A stretch of 64,000 nucleotides of DNA from Polynucleobacter sp. (GTDB lineage: Bacteria > Pseudomonadota > Gammaproteobacteria > Burkholderiales > Burkholderiaceae_D), in NCBI GenBank assembly GCA_021737945.1, contig JAIPCX010000005.1, positions 62,001 to 126,000 on the forward strand, read 5' to 3'. A model generated the notes under the pieces. That model ran no database searches and was not told the origin of the DNA. It worked only from the letters and a program-made list of their open reading frames with translations. Shown here in pieces: positions 32,675 through 40,969 of this stretch. The stretch's first letter is position 1, and the number at the start of each line of letters is the position of its first letter. A program made the position numbers and the translations under genes.

Positions 32675-33793
32675 AAAAGCGGTGATTACAACTACATCTG
32701 GCAATCCCATGATTGCCCCAACTGGCAATTTGATCTTGCTGCGCTCGCAGAATCTATTGCGTCGGTCAGCCGCGCTCAGGGAATCTTGATAGGACGTTTG
32801 GCCGATGCCGGTATACCCATGCGTGACCAAGCTAGTCTGTCCGCACTCACCGAAGATGTCATCAAGACTAGCGAGATAGAAGGTGAAATACTCAACCATG
32901 CCTCGGTTCGATCATCTATCGCGCGTCGCTTGGGAGTGGATATCGGAACTCTCGTTCCGGTAGATCGTGATGTTGAAGGCGTTGTCGACATGGTGCTTGA
33001 TGCCACCGCCCGTTGTCACGACACTGTTTCTATTGAGCGTTTGTTCGGATGGCATGCTGCGCTATTTCCAACGGGGTACTCTGGACTTAACAAGATCAGC
33101 ATCGGGGCTTGGCGTGATGATGCTAGCGGCCCTATGCAAGTCGTCTCTGGCCCTATAGGTCGTCGGCGAATACATTTCGAAGCTCCACCCGCGCATCGCT
33201 TGAAGCAAGATATTGATCGATTCCTTCTATGGCTTAACAGCAGCACTAACGAGCCTGCGCTCATCAAAGCAGGGCTTGGGCATTTATGGTTTGTCACCCT
33301 ACATCCATTCGATGATGGCAATGGTCGTATAGCGCGAGCGATCGGCGATTTACTACTTGCGCGCGCTGAAGGTGGTGCTCCGCGTTTTTATAGCGTATCT
33401 GCACAAATACAAAAAGAACGAAAAGCGTATTACGAAATTTTGGAGCGAACTCAGAAAGGTCATTTAGATGTGACCGAATGGCTAGCCTGGTTTCTCAATG
33501 CACTGCAACGCGCTGTAGACGAAGCCGAACATGCGCTTGATGGCATACTTTACAAAACACGTTTCTGGCAGCGTATGGCAACCCTGTCGCTGAATGAAAG
33601 ACAAATAAAGGTACTTAATAAATTACTTGATGGCTTTGATGGCAAGCTCACCAGCAGCAAATGGGCTGTGATTGCCAAGTGCTCGCCTGACACAGCCCTG
33701 CGCGACATCAACGATCTGCTAACGCGTGGTGTATTACATAAAACGAATGCTGGAGGTCGTAGCACTCAATATGAATTGAACCAGCTAACGTAA
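32672..33793 (+). CDS. Fic family AMPylase-like protein with N-terminal inhibitory helix
   Basis: A 373-residue Fic protein. Its catalytic motif HPFDDGNGRIAR (residues 211-222) is complete, with the His and both phosphate-binding positions. The inhibitory motif [ST]xxxE[GN] is TSEIEG at residues 66-71, N-terminal to the Fic core, so it is a class II, self-inhibited enzyme. The N-terminus (YIWQSHDCPNWQFDLAAL) is the DUF4172-type domain, and the C-terminal 80 residues are a winged-helix domain (LSLNERQIKVLNKLLDG, CSPDTALRDINDLL) that may bind the repeats at its own promoter. It transfers AMP to target proteins, which are unknown here. Confidence 0.9.
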   Translation: MKSGDYNYIWQSHDCPNWQFDLAALAESIASVSRAQGILIGRLADAGIPMRDQASLSALTEDVIKTSEIEGEILNHASVRSSIARRLGVDIGTLVPVDRDVEGVVDMVLDATARCHDTVSIERLFGWHAALFPTGYSGLNKISIGAWRDDASGPMQVVSGPIGRRRIHFEAPPAHRLKQDIDRFLLWLNSSTNEPALIKAGLGHLWFVTLHPFDDGNGRIARAIGDLLLARAEGGAPRFYSVSAQIQKERKAYYEILERTQKGHLDVTEWLAWFLNALQRAVDEAEHALDGILYKTRFWQRMATLSLNERQIKVLNKLLDGFDGKLTSSKWAVIAKCSPDTALRDINDLLTRGVLHKTNAGGRSTQYELNQLT

Positions 33794-33895
33794 TTAGTTT
33801 AAAGTTAGTGGCAGATTATTTAATCGCTTGAATACGGCTTCTGTTTTTCCTGCGATGGTATTTTTTAAACTCGAAATATACTTACACGACTCGTC

Positions 33896-34276
33896 TTAGT
33901 TCTTTCCACCACACAGCAAGTTCAGCAAATCAAGATACTGCGTATCGCGCGGAACGTAGCCCCAGTTTTCTGGTCGGACTCGGCTACCCACCATATTCCC
34001 CTCGCCCATTTCACCATCGTAGATACTCATTTTTATCATTCGCAGTTGCTTGAACTTGCAGTTTGCTTCGTAGAGCGTTTTTTCAGAAACCCATCGATCC
34101 GCTTTATTTTTATTCTTGTAGTTAATCAGAATCATGACGCGGGTGTAGCGTTTGTTCGTTAGGGTCTCTGGGTCGTAATAGTATTTGCTATCCGTTCCCT
34201 TCGAAAACTCGATCCATTCAGCGGTTGCCAGCGGACTGATGAATACGGCGCACAAAGCAATCAGTAATCTCATCAT
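33896..34276 (-). CDS. Surface-adhesin E-like secreted protein (copy 2)
   Basis: A 126-residue exported protein: signal peptide ending near SPLATA, then EWIEFSKGTDSKYYYDPETL, VMILINYKNKN, a central Cys in YEANCKF, and a C-terminal Cys in LLNLLCGG. It matches the copies at 12045, 43371 and 52426 in motif order. It is 13 bases downstream of arsJ on the same strand but has no obvious link to arsenic. Confidence 0.62.
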   Translation of the reverse strand: MMRLLIALCAVFISPLATAEWIEFSKGTDSKYYYDPETLTNKRYTRVMILINYKNKNKADRWVSEKTLYEANCKFKQLRMIKMSIYDGEMGEGNMVGSRVRPENWGYVPRDTQYLDLLNLLCGGKN

Positions 34277-34289
34277 TATTTTTCAGCCG

Positions 34290-35555
34290 TTATACAGTCT
34301 CATTGCTCGCCACAGTTGGAACTCCAGTGATCTGGTCTGCCTCTCTTTTAAGCGGTAACGCGAGTGTAATCGCCCAACAGCTCGCAAGCATCAGCGCCGA
34401 TCCCATCAATGAAAATGGCAATCCACCCCATTGATATAACGCTCCCGACAACAAGGTACCAAAAAATCGACCCAAGGCATTGGCGGCATAGTAAAAGCCT
34501 ACATCCTCTGCCGCCTTCTCTGAACCCGCATACGCAAGTATTAAGTAAGAATGTACCGAAGAATTCACAGCAAAAGCGAATCCAAATACAGCCAGACCTA
34601 CAACGACTATCCACTGCAGAGGTTGAATCTGTAGCGTGACCACGGCAGCCAACACCGCAGGCACGAGCATCAACAAAAATGACCATAAGCGTGCCGCTGG
34701 CACTTCTGAAGTCAGACCATCCTCACTACGCCGTATAAATTTTGGTGCCAAGGCCTGCACCAGACCATAAGCAATCGTCCACAAAGCCATGAAGGTGCCG
34801 ACCATGGTGAAATTCCAACCCTGGCTATACAGAAAAACAGGAACTCCCACCACAAACCACACATCCCGCGCACCAAATAAAAATACACGCGCACCGGCGA
34901 GTAAATTAATTGCACGACTTTTACCAAATAATTCTTTAAATGATTTAGAGGCTTTGGCTTTACCCATCATCACTGGCAGCGACCAAACCACCGCTATCAA
35001 AACAACGAACAGCACAGACGCCATCAACCAGAGTGAACCGCTGAATCCACATTGATCGAGCAGTAAACCACCGATAAAAAATCCCACACCCTTCATGGCA
35101 TTTTTACTACCGGTAAACCAGGCCACCCAACGAAATAGTTGTCCCGCACCCTCACCTGCGGTCAACTTGATCGCTGATTTGCTAGCTGTTTTAGTCAAAT
35201 CTTTCGCGACCCCACACACCCCCTGAGCTAATACTACCCATGCCACTGACATGGCCGCGGTCCACTCTGGCGACACCGCAGAGAGCAGTAAGAACCCGAT
35301 GATCTGCGTCGTCAAGCCAACCATTAGCATGCGCGCTATACCAAAGCGCGTCGCCAACCAACCGCCAATTAAATTCGCAGCGACACCCGCAGCTTCGTAC
35401 AATAAAAAAAGAAACGACAAGGTAAACGGTGAATACCCTAATCGAAAAAAATGCATCAGCACTAGCATACGCAAAGCACCATCACTCAGCGTAAAGCTCC
35501 AATACGATGAAGTAACAATCAGGTAGTTACGAATACCGCTTACCGACTGATTCAT
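34290..35555 (-). CDS. arsJ: Organoarsenical efflux MFS transporter ArsJ
   Basis: ArsJ expels 1-arseno-3-phosphoglycerate, the unstable product made when GAPDH uses arsenate. The 421-residue MFS protein opens SGIRNYLIVTSSYWSFTLSDGALRM (partly quoted), which is characteristic, and has KDLTKTASKSAIK. Its start at 35555 is 5 bases after the stop of the associated GAPDH, and GGGGAT precedes the ATG. The pair gives arsenate resistance without reduction. Confidence 0.93.
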   Translation of the reverse strand: MNQSVSGIRNYLIVTSSYWSFTLSDGALRMLVLMHFFRLGYSPFTLSFLFLLYEAAGVAANLIGGWLATRFGIARMLMVGLTTQIIGFLLLSAVSPEWTAAMSVAWVVLAQGVCGVAKDLTKTASKSAIKLTAGEGAGQLFRWVAWFTGSKNAMKGVGFFIGGLLLDQCGFSGSLWLMASVLFVVLIAVVWSLPVMMGKAKASKSFKELFGKSRAINLLAGARVFLFGARDVWFVVGVPVFLYSQGWNFTMVGTFMALWTIAYGLVQALAPKFIRRSEDGLTSEVPAARLWSFLLMLVPAVLAAVVTLQIQPLQWIVVVGLAVFGFAFAVNSSVHSYLILAYAGSEKAAEDVGFYYAANALGRFFGTLLSGALYQWGGLPFSLMGSALMLASCWAITLALPLKREADQITGVPTVASNETV

Positions 35556-35560
35556 GAGTT

Positions 35561-36604
35561 TTAAATCCCCACACTTTGCATATGACACGCTAAATCAACC
35601 ATGCGACAGGCATAACCCATTTCATTGTCGTACCAGGCATAGATTTTAAGGAGTGTCTTATCTGTCACCATCGTCGATAACGCATCAACAATAGCGCTGC
35701 GTGTGTCACGCGCGTAATCGGCACTCACCAGCGGTTTAATTTCATAGCCCAAAATGCCAGCGAGCGAACCCTTTGCTGCTTGAGCAAAGAGTGTATTCAC
35801 TTCATCGACCGTAGTTTCACGCTGTAGCTCAAAGACACAATCAGTCAACGAAGCATTCAATACCGGTGCGCGAACCGCATGACCGTTCAACTTACCTTTC
35901 AGCTCAGGATAAATCAACGCAATCGCGGTAGCGCTGCCGGTGGTGGTGGGTTGCAGACTCAACATCGCGCTGCGAGCACGACGCAAATCTTTATGCGGCG
36001 CATCGGTGATCACATTGGTATTGGTCGGATCATGAATCGTTGTGATTTGCCCATGACGTATGCCAATGGCCTCATGCACCACTTTCACGATCGGTGCAAG
36101 ACAGTTAGTCGTACACGATGCCGCAGTTACGATAGGATGCTTTTTAGGATCGTAGTGATCGTGATTCACTCCTACCACCACGTTCAGCGCCGAATCAACT
36201 TTGACAGGCGCCGCTACAATCACGCGTTTTGCACCTCGATCAAGATGACCTTGTAAGGTCTCTACGCTTAAAAATTTACCGGTGCACTCCAACACAATAT
36301 CTACACCCAGCTCGCCCCAAGGTATATCGGCAGCTTTGGCATGACTAGAAAAGGACACCGTTTGTGAACCGATTCGAATAGTTTGTGCATCAGCGGCCTC
36401 GATACCAGCGCGCCAACGCCCTTGTACTGAATCAAACTCCAACAAATGAGCCGTGGCTTCTGCACCGCCCTTGATTTCATTGATATGAACAATCTCCAGA
36501 CGATTACCTGCACGCGGATCATCGGGCTGACGATCGGCGGCGCCCATAGCAGCCCGTAATGCGAGTCGGCCAATACGGCCCATGCCATTAATTCCTACTT
36601 TCAT
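35561..36604 (-). CDS. ArsJ-associated glyceraldehyde-3-phosphate dehydrogenase
   Basis: A 347-residue GAPDH. It has the Rossmann [15 protein letters not shown], the catalytic cysteine in [33 protein letters not shown] and the C-terminal [11 protein letters not shown]. In ars islands this version condenses arsenate with glyceraldehyde 3-phosphate to give 1-arseno-3-phosphoglycerate for ArsJ. I chose ATG 36604 with AAGGGAG upstream. It is divergent from arsR. Confidence 0.93.
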   Translation of the reverse strand: MKVGINGMGRIGRLALRAAMGAADRQPDDPRAGNRLEIVHINEIKGGAEATAHLLEFDSVQGRWRAGIEAADAQTIRIGSQTVSFSSHAKAADIPWGELGVDIVLECTGKFLSVETLQGHLDRGAKRVIVAAPVKVDSALNVVVGVNHDHYDPKKHPIVTAASCTTNCLAPIVKVVHEAIGIRHGQITTIHDPTNTNVITDAPHKDLRRARSAMLSLQPTTTGSATAIALIYPELKGKLNGHAVRAPVLNASLTDCVFELQRETTVDEVNTLFAQAAKGSLAGILGYEIKPLVSADYARDTRSAIVDALSTMVTDKTLLKIYAWYDNEMGYACRMVDLACHMQSVGI

Positions 36605-36684
36605 TGATGACTCCCTTAACGTTGAACAACCAGCAGATGTCACAGAGCGCAGCAAGGCACTGATTTTATCACCACGTTTGTATA

Positions 36685-36706
36685 ATTATTGAAATGATGA
36701 AATAAT
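36685..36706. promoter_or_regulatory. ArsR-type operator-like inverted repeat
   Basis: ATTATT (36685-36690) and AATAAT (36701-36706) flank GAAATGATGA, in the 160-base divergent region between the arsJ-GAPDH pair and arsR. AT-rich imperfect dyads of this size are typical ArsR sites. Confidence 0.5.
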
Positions 36707-36766
36707 CGACGTACCCCTTAGCACCTAATAATTACTCTCACAATAGAATCATTAAATGACAAGCAC

Positions 36767-37111
36767 ATGAAAAAAATGACGTCCACGCTCGCCGTGAAAT
36801 CGCTCGCTGCATTAGCGCAGGAATCGCGTTTGGCTATATTTCGCAGCCTAGTTCAATCAGGCCCCGAAGGATTACCCGCCGGGCAATTGGCAGAATCATT
36901 AGGGATCTCTCCTTCATCGCTGACGTTTCACATGAAAGAATTGACTCACGCTGGCTTAGCTGCATCAAGACAAGAAGGTCGTTATGTCATTTACTCCGCA
37001 CAAATCACTAGTATGAATGCCCTACTCGCCTACCTTACAGATAACTGTTGTGGCGGCAATCCCTGCACACCCGTCACCGCCATTCGGATGCCTGCGAAAG
37101 CCAAGCTGTAA
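36767..37111 (+). CDS. arsR: ArsR-family arsenic-responsive repressor
   Basis: A 114-residue winged-helix repressor. The HTH is GQLAESLGISPSSLTFHMKE, followed by the wing GLAASRQEGRYVIYS. The cysteines NCCGGNPC near the C-terminus are the likely As(III) site, as in the group of ArsR proteins whose metalloid site lies at the end of the chain. It precedes acr3 by 20 bases and is divergent from arsJ, so it may control both sides. Confidence 0.92.
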   Translation: MKKMTSTLAVKSLAALAQESRLAIFRSLVQSGPEGLPAGQLAESLGISPSSLTFHMKELTHAGLAASRQEGRYVIYSAQITSMNALLAYLTDNCCGGNPCTPVTAIRMPAKAKL

Positions 37112-37131
37112 CTTAAATAAGGCACACGCGA

Positions 37132-38235
37132 ATGAATGACGATCCGCAACAGACCGCCTCGCACGAAACAAGCGATGAAACAGTAAACGATGCCCATGCT
37201 GTTGTGGCCAGCCCTATCAGCTTCTTCGAGCGCTATTTAAGTGTCTGGGTATTTTTATGCATAGCGGCGGGAATCAGCTTCGGGCAATTTTTCCCAAGTA
37301 GTTTTCATTTCATCGCCTCACTCGAAATAGCTAACGTAAATTTAGTTGTGGGCTTGCTAGTTTGGATCATGATCATTCCTATGCTCATGAAAATCGACTT
37401 TGCTGCGCTGCCTCTGGTGAGACAGCATGTGCGCGGCATAGCGGTTACCTTGTTTGTGAATTGGTTGGTCAAACCTTTTTCTATGGCTCTGCTTGGGTGG
37501 ATATTTGTGCGCCATCTATTTGCACCGCTGCTGCCTGCCGATCAAATCGATAGCTACATCGCTGGATTAATTTTGCTGGCCGCCGCGCCCTGCACGGCCA
37601 TGGTATTTGTATGGAGCCGACTAACCAATGGCGATGGCTTATTTACGCTCTCTCAGGTGGCACTTAATGACATCATTATGGTGTTTGCCTTCGCGCCCAT
37701 CGTCGCCCTCTTACTCGGCATATCGTCGATCGTCGTCCCGTGGGAAACACTGACCACATCGGTGGTCTTGTATATCGTCATACCTGTTTTACTGGCACAG
37801 GCATGGCGCTATTGGCTCCTTAAGCAAGGGGGCGAAGTATTTAACGCTGTAATGGAAAAAATTGGTTCATGGTCAATCACTGCACTACTCTTGACTCTGG
37901 TTCTGTTATTTGGATTTCAAGGCAAGGCCATCATTGATCAACCCTTAATTATTGGGCTACTTGCCGTGCCCATATTGATTCAGGTTTTTTTCAATGCCTC
38001 ATTGGCGTACTGGCTGAATAAAAAACTCGGCGAATCTCATTCCGTGGCCTGCCCTTCTGCTCTGATCGGTGCGTCCAATTTTTTTGAGCTAGCCGTCGCT
38101 GCGGCCATTAGCCTATTTGGATTTCAGTCCGGCGCTGCACTCGCCACTGTCGTCGGCGTATTGATAGAAGTGCCGGTCATGCTCATCGTTGTACGCGTTG
38201 TTAACCAGTCGAAGGACTGGTACGAAAACACCTGA
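37132..38235 (+). CDS. acr3: ACR3-family arsenite efflux permease
   Basis: Inner-membrane arsenite exporter of the BASS superfamily, with about ten helices in 367 residues. The conserved cysteine lies in AAPCTAMVFVWS and the glutamate in GASNFFELAVAAA. The N-terminal 30 residues are acidic and cytoplasmic. It is the arsB-equivalent of this island. No arsenate reductase gene (arsC) is nearby, so arsenate is presumably handled by the GAPDH-ArsJ route. Confidence 0.93.
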   Translation: MNDDPQQTASHETSDETVNDAHAVVASPISFFERYLSVWVFLCIAAGISFGQFFPSSFHFIASLEIANVNLVVGLLVWIMIIPMLMKIDFAALPLVRQHVRGIAVTLFVNWLVKPFSMALLGWIFVRHLFAPLLPADQIDSYIAGLILLAAAPCTAMVFVWSRLTNGDGLFTLSQVALNDIIMVFAFAPIVALLLGISSIVVPWETLTTSVVLYIVIPVLLAQAWRYWLLKQGGEVFNAVMEKIGSWSITALLLTLVLLFGFQGKAIIDQPLIIGLLAVPILIQVFFNASLAYWLNKKLGESHSVACPSALIGASNFFELAVAAAISLFGFQSGAALATVVGVLIEVPVMLIVVRVVNQSKDWYENT

Positions 38236-38273
38236 ATCTCTTCTGACGATTATCATTTTTTCAATTGGCATGA

Positions 38274-38291
38274 GCGGCCGCTGACGGCCGC
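38274..38291. repeat. GC-rich hairpin after acr3
   Basis: GCGGCCG-CTGA-CGGCCGC is a 7-bp perfect hairpin beginning 38 bases after the acr3 stop. No T run follows on either strand, so termination is uncertain. Confidence 0.5.
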
Positions 38292-38362
38292 CGCATCACC
38301 CCACCACCCCAGTAAATCACTGAAATACAGCTCCTCCTGCTGTAGGGTAGACCACCTGTCAT

Positions 38363-38470
38363 GTTGTCGGTAGACAACAAATTATCGACTTCTTTTGATT
38401 TTGAGTGTATACCGTCATACCGTATAAATGATTTATATCGTTTTTTAGGTACAGTAGTGAAATACACTAC
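38363..38470 (+). promoter_or_regulatory. Two inverted repeats upstream of the histone-like gene
   Basis: GTTGTC-GGTA-GACAAC (38363-38378) and GTAGTG-AAATA-CACTAC (38454-38470) are perfect dyads. Between them ATACCGT is repeated directly near 38409-38422. The second dyad ends 25 bases before the start codon. They are candidate operators, perhaps for the ribbon-helix-helix domain of the gene itself. Confidence 0.5.
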
Positions 38471-38495
38471 GGACAACTATTAGGAGACCTCTAAA

Positions 38496-38840
38496 ATGAA
38501 CTCTAAAACCAAACCAGCAGCAAAACGCTCTGCTGCTACCAAAGCCAAGCCAGCGGCGAGAAAAACGCCCGCCAAGGCCGCGAAAAAAGTCACTGCTACA
38601 AAAGCAGACAAGCTGACTAAACCCCAACTCGTACGCGACAGTTTTACCATTCCGGAGTCGGAATATGCCGTACTGGCCAAAGTCAAAAAAGGCTGCCTGA
38701 AAGAAGGTTTCGAGATTAAGAAAAGCGAGCTGATCCGAATTGGCATCGCTCTGCTCGCAGACTTGAGTAGCTCCAAAGTCAAATCAGCCAAGAAAAAGCT
38801 TCAGACGGTGAAAACCGGTCGACCAAGGAAGCATAAGTAA
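38496..38840 (+). CDS. Histone H1-like tail with ribbon-helix-helix-like domain
   Basis: A 114-residue very basic protein. Residues 1-45 are a Lys/Ala/Pro-rich tail (AAKRSAATKAKPAARKTP) like histone H1 or AlgP; residues about 48-90 (LVRDSFTIPESEYAVLAKVK, KKSELIRIGIALL) look like a ribbon-helix-helix dimerisation and DNA-binding unit; the end is again basic (KTGRPRKHK, an AT-hook-like GRP). Proteins of this plan are common in Burkholderiales and are thought to bind DNA; a nucleoid-associated or regulatory role is inference. AGGAG lies upstream. Confidence 0.7.
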   Translation: MNSKTKPAAKRSAATKAKPAARKTPAKAAKKVTATKADKLTKPQLVRDSFTIPESEYAVLAKVKKGCLKEGFEIKKSELIRIGIALLADLSSSKVKSAKKKLQTVKTGRPRKHK

Positions 38841-38858
38841 GCCCTCAAGGCTTTTTTT
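38839..38858 (+). terminator. Short intrinsic terminator after the histone-like gene
   Basis: AAGCC-CTCAA-GGCTT followed by a run of T. The stem is only five pairs and overlaps the stop codon. Confidence 0.6.
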
Positions 38859-38863
38859 AACCG

Positions 38864-38912
38864 CCCTTCTACTTGGCGTCTACTAGCCCAGAAGGGTTTC
38901 TTTCTTGTTTTT
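38864..38912 (+). promoter_or_regulatory. Hairpin in the speD leader
   Basis: CCCTTCT (38864-38870) pairs with AGAAGGG (38890-38896), with GGC/GCC pairing inside the loop, followed by a T-rich stretch. It could be a second terminator or a leader structure of speD. Confidence 0.4.
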
Positions 38913-38930
38913 AGGGGAAAGGAATTACCG

Positions 38931-39329
38931 ATGCAAGGACTTCACCTCACCGCAGATATTGCGGGTTGCCATACCAACCTGAAGTTAATGACGGATGCAA
39001 AATCATTACGTCGCAAATGTCTGGAACTCGTAGACAAAAGTGGTCTGACCGCCGTCAGCGAAGTATTTCATGCCTTCCCAGGTCTCCATGAAGGCGAATG
39101 CGGTGGTGTTACAGGCACCGTCCTGCTAGCCGAGTCGCATTTGGCCCTGCATACCTGGCCAGAGCTAGGCGCGATTACCTTTGACGTATATGTTTGTAAT
39201 TTCTCTATGGATAACAGCGGCAAAGCTGCCACGTTACTCGAGTCATTGATCAAACTTTTTCAACCCACGGATATCGTCAGAAACCAACTGACCCGGGGTG
39301 AAGTGGGTGCGGTCGTGACCACTGCATAG
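38931..39329 (+). CDS. speD: S-adenosylmethionine decarboxylase proenzyme
   Basis: SpeD decarboxylates S-adenosylmethionine to supply aminopropyl groups for spermidine. The 132-residue protein is the short bacterial class (1B). Self-cleavage occurs between Glu68 and Ser69 in LLAESH, Ser69 becoming the pyruvoyl group; His74 and Cys89 are the expected catalytic residues (spacing as in the Thermotoga enzyme). GGGGAAAGGA precedes the start. No spermidine synthase gene is adjacent. Confidence 0.93.
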   Translation: MQGLHLTADIAGCHTNLKLMTDAKSLRRKCLELVDKSGLTAVSEVFHAFPGLHEGECGGVTGTVLLAESHLALHTWPELGAITFDVYVCNFSMDNSGKAATLLESLIKLFQPTDIVRNQLTRGEVGAVVTTA

Positions 39330-39352
39330 ATAGTAAGAAAATTCAGATCGAT

Positions 39353-39380
39353 AAAAAAGGGCGCGGCAGCGCCCTTTTTT
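39353..39380 (+). terminator. Intrinsic terminator after speD
   Basis: GGGCGC-GGCA-GCGCCC with A residues before and six T residues after; it can act on both strands. Confidence 0.9.
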
Positions 39381-39613
39381 AATGAGTGAACATAATTTAG
39401 CTTAAATCAATAATTTATTAAGCGATATCTATGCGTGGCAATGTAAAGCTAAAGAACATTCGCGGGATAACTTCGCCTTCCAAGCGAGATCCCAGAATAG
39501 TCCAGCCTTACCGAGGTACATGCACTTATTACAGCACGCAGAGAAGACGCTTGCAGCTACATACTCATCTCATTACAAGCCTCAATTAATTAGCAGCGAA
39601 ACCTGACTGATCA

Positions 39614-39961
39614 CTATTTAGCAGCAGCCACCATGCATTTCGCCAGTACATCAAGGTAACTCATACCCGCGGTAGTCAGTTGTAGCTGCCGCCTGCTCGC
39701 ATCATCGTTGTAGGCTAATTGCACCAATCCCTTAGCGCGCAAGGAAGTCAAACGGCCGTGGAGAGTCGTTGGTGATCCTAATTCAGACGTCGTTATCACT
39801 TCAGTGACTGAAAGTCGATCCCGCGGTTCAGAAGCCAGCGCGACCATTTCAAGCAAGCGCTCTTCTAGTGGATCCAACGAAGGCAGACCTGCATGATCAC
39901 GCAGCGAAAGTCGCAATGACATGAACTGCATATACGCATCCGCTTTGATTGATCGCGTCAT
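39614..39961 (-). CDS. MarR-like winged-helix regulator
   Basis: A 115-residue protein with a MarR-type winged helix: LDPLEERLLEMVALASEP, VTEVITTSELGSPTTLHGRLTSL (partly quoted; recognition helix), GLVQLAYNDDASRRQLQLTTAG (wing). It is shorter than classical MarR and lacks much of the dimerisation helices. It is upstream, on the same strand, of nothing obvious, and the next gene on the minus strand toward higher coordinates is an SDR. The regulated gene is unknown. Confidence 0.7.
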   Translation of the reverse strand: MTRSIKADAYMQFMSLRLSLRDHAGLPSLDPLEERLLEMVALASEPRDRLSVTEVITTSELGSPTTLHGRLTSLRAKGLVQLAYNDDASRRQLQLTTAGMSYLDVLAKCMVAAAK

Positions 39962-40131
39962 TACTGATCCAATAAGTCATGAATTAGAATTTTGGATACT
40001 AGTGCATCAAATTTCATAACCAAAGCCCTAGCGTTATGAAAGGACTGATTTTGATGATTTATGACATAAATGTAATCAAACCAAGGCGACGCTCATCACG
40101 CCTGCGCAAAGTAAATAATCTTTTGATTATA

Positions 40132-40878
40132 TTAATAAGTCGCGCGCCCACCGGACAAATCAAACACCGCACCGGTCGTAAACGAATTTTCTTCCGTGCA
40201 GAGCCAACAAATCATGGCGGATGCTTCATTCAATTCAAGCATACGTCCGCGTGGGATTTTTCCTAGAATGTAAGCAATGTGTTTTGGATCCTGCTCCATC
40301 GCTAACTTTGTTTTGGCAATCGCAGGTGTGACGCAATTGACCGCAATATTTTTATCCGCGAGTTCTTTACCCAAACTCTTAGTCAATGAAATCACCGCTG
40401 CTTTAGCCGCTGAATAGGCTGAGGCATTCGGATTACCCTCTTTTCCGGCAATCGACGCGACATTTACAACACGGCCATAGCCCGCAGCAATCATCAACGG
40501 AATCACCGCGCGAGTGACTAAAAAAGTGCCGTTTACACCGATGTTCATCACATCGATAAAACTGTTAATTGGGTATTCCCACATAGGAGCATTCGGTCCG
40601 ACGATAGCGGCGTTATTCACCAAAATATCAATCCTCCCAAAATGCGCTTGGGTTGCAGCCGTCGCTTTAAGAACTGAATCGTTATCTGCAATATCTACCG
40701 AAGTTCCCCAGGCAGCTGTGCCTAATTCTTTCAACGCGATATCGAGCTGTGCAGCATCTCTATCCCAGATAGCGACTTGAGCGCCGGAATCAATCATGCG
40801 CTTGGCGGTACTAAAACCTATACCTTGCGCACCACCAGTAATCACCGCTATTTTTTTTTGTAGATCTAATTGATTCAT
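40132..40878 (-). CDS. SDR-family oxidoreductase (FabG-like)
   Basis: A 248-residue classical short-chain dehydrogenase. It has TGGAQGIGFSTAKR (cofactor), NNAAIVGPN, the catalytic Ser in NVASIAGKEGNPNAS, YSAAK with Tyr and Lys, and a C-terminal TGAVFDLSGGRATY. The NNAAIVGPNAPMWEY wording is like sugar or hydroxy-acid dehydrogenases in catabolic loci. Together with the MFS importer upstream on the same strand, it probably forms a small catabolic operon. The substrate is unknown. Confidence 0.85.
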   Translation of the reverse strand: MNQLDLQKKIAVITGGAQGIGFSTAKRMIDSGAQVAIWDRDAAQLDIALKELGTAAWGTSVDIADNDSVLKATAATQAHFGRIDILVNNAAIVGPNAPMWEYPINSFIDVMNIGVNGTFLVTRAVIPLMIAAGYGRVVNVASIAGKEGNPNASAYSAAKAAVISLTKSLGKELADKNIAVNCVTPAIAKTKLAMEQDPKHIAYILGKIPRGRMLELNEASAMICWLCTEENSFTTGAVFDLSGGRATY

Positions 40879-40904
40879 TTTTATTCAACTCCTTGTTGAA
40901 AATG

Positions 40905-40930
40905 AAGAGGCCCTCAATGAGGGCCTCTAT
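40905..40930 (-). terminator. Hairpin between the MFS importer and the SDR gene
   Basis: AGAGGCCCTCA/TGAGGGCCTCT form an 11-bp stem with a 3-base loop; a T-rich stretch follows on the minus strand. It sits 70 bases after the MFS stop, so part of the transcription may stop here before the SDR. Confidence 0.65.
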
Positions 40931-40969
40931 CAAAATTAGCTAAGCTCCATGTTAAGTATGCAGCGCCAA

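Noticed and set aside
32558-32899. Minus-strand frame opposite the start of fic
   Set aside because: It crosses the operator array and has no family or ribosome site.
38274-38291. Terminator for acr3
   Set aside because: A perfect hairpin, but without any T run on either strand; kept only as a repeat.
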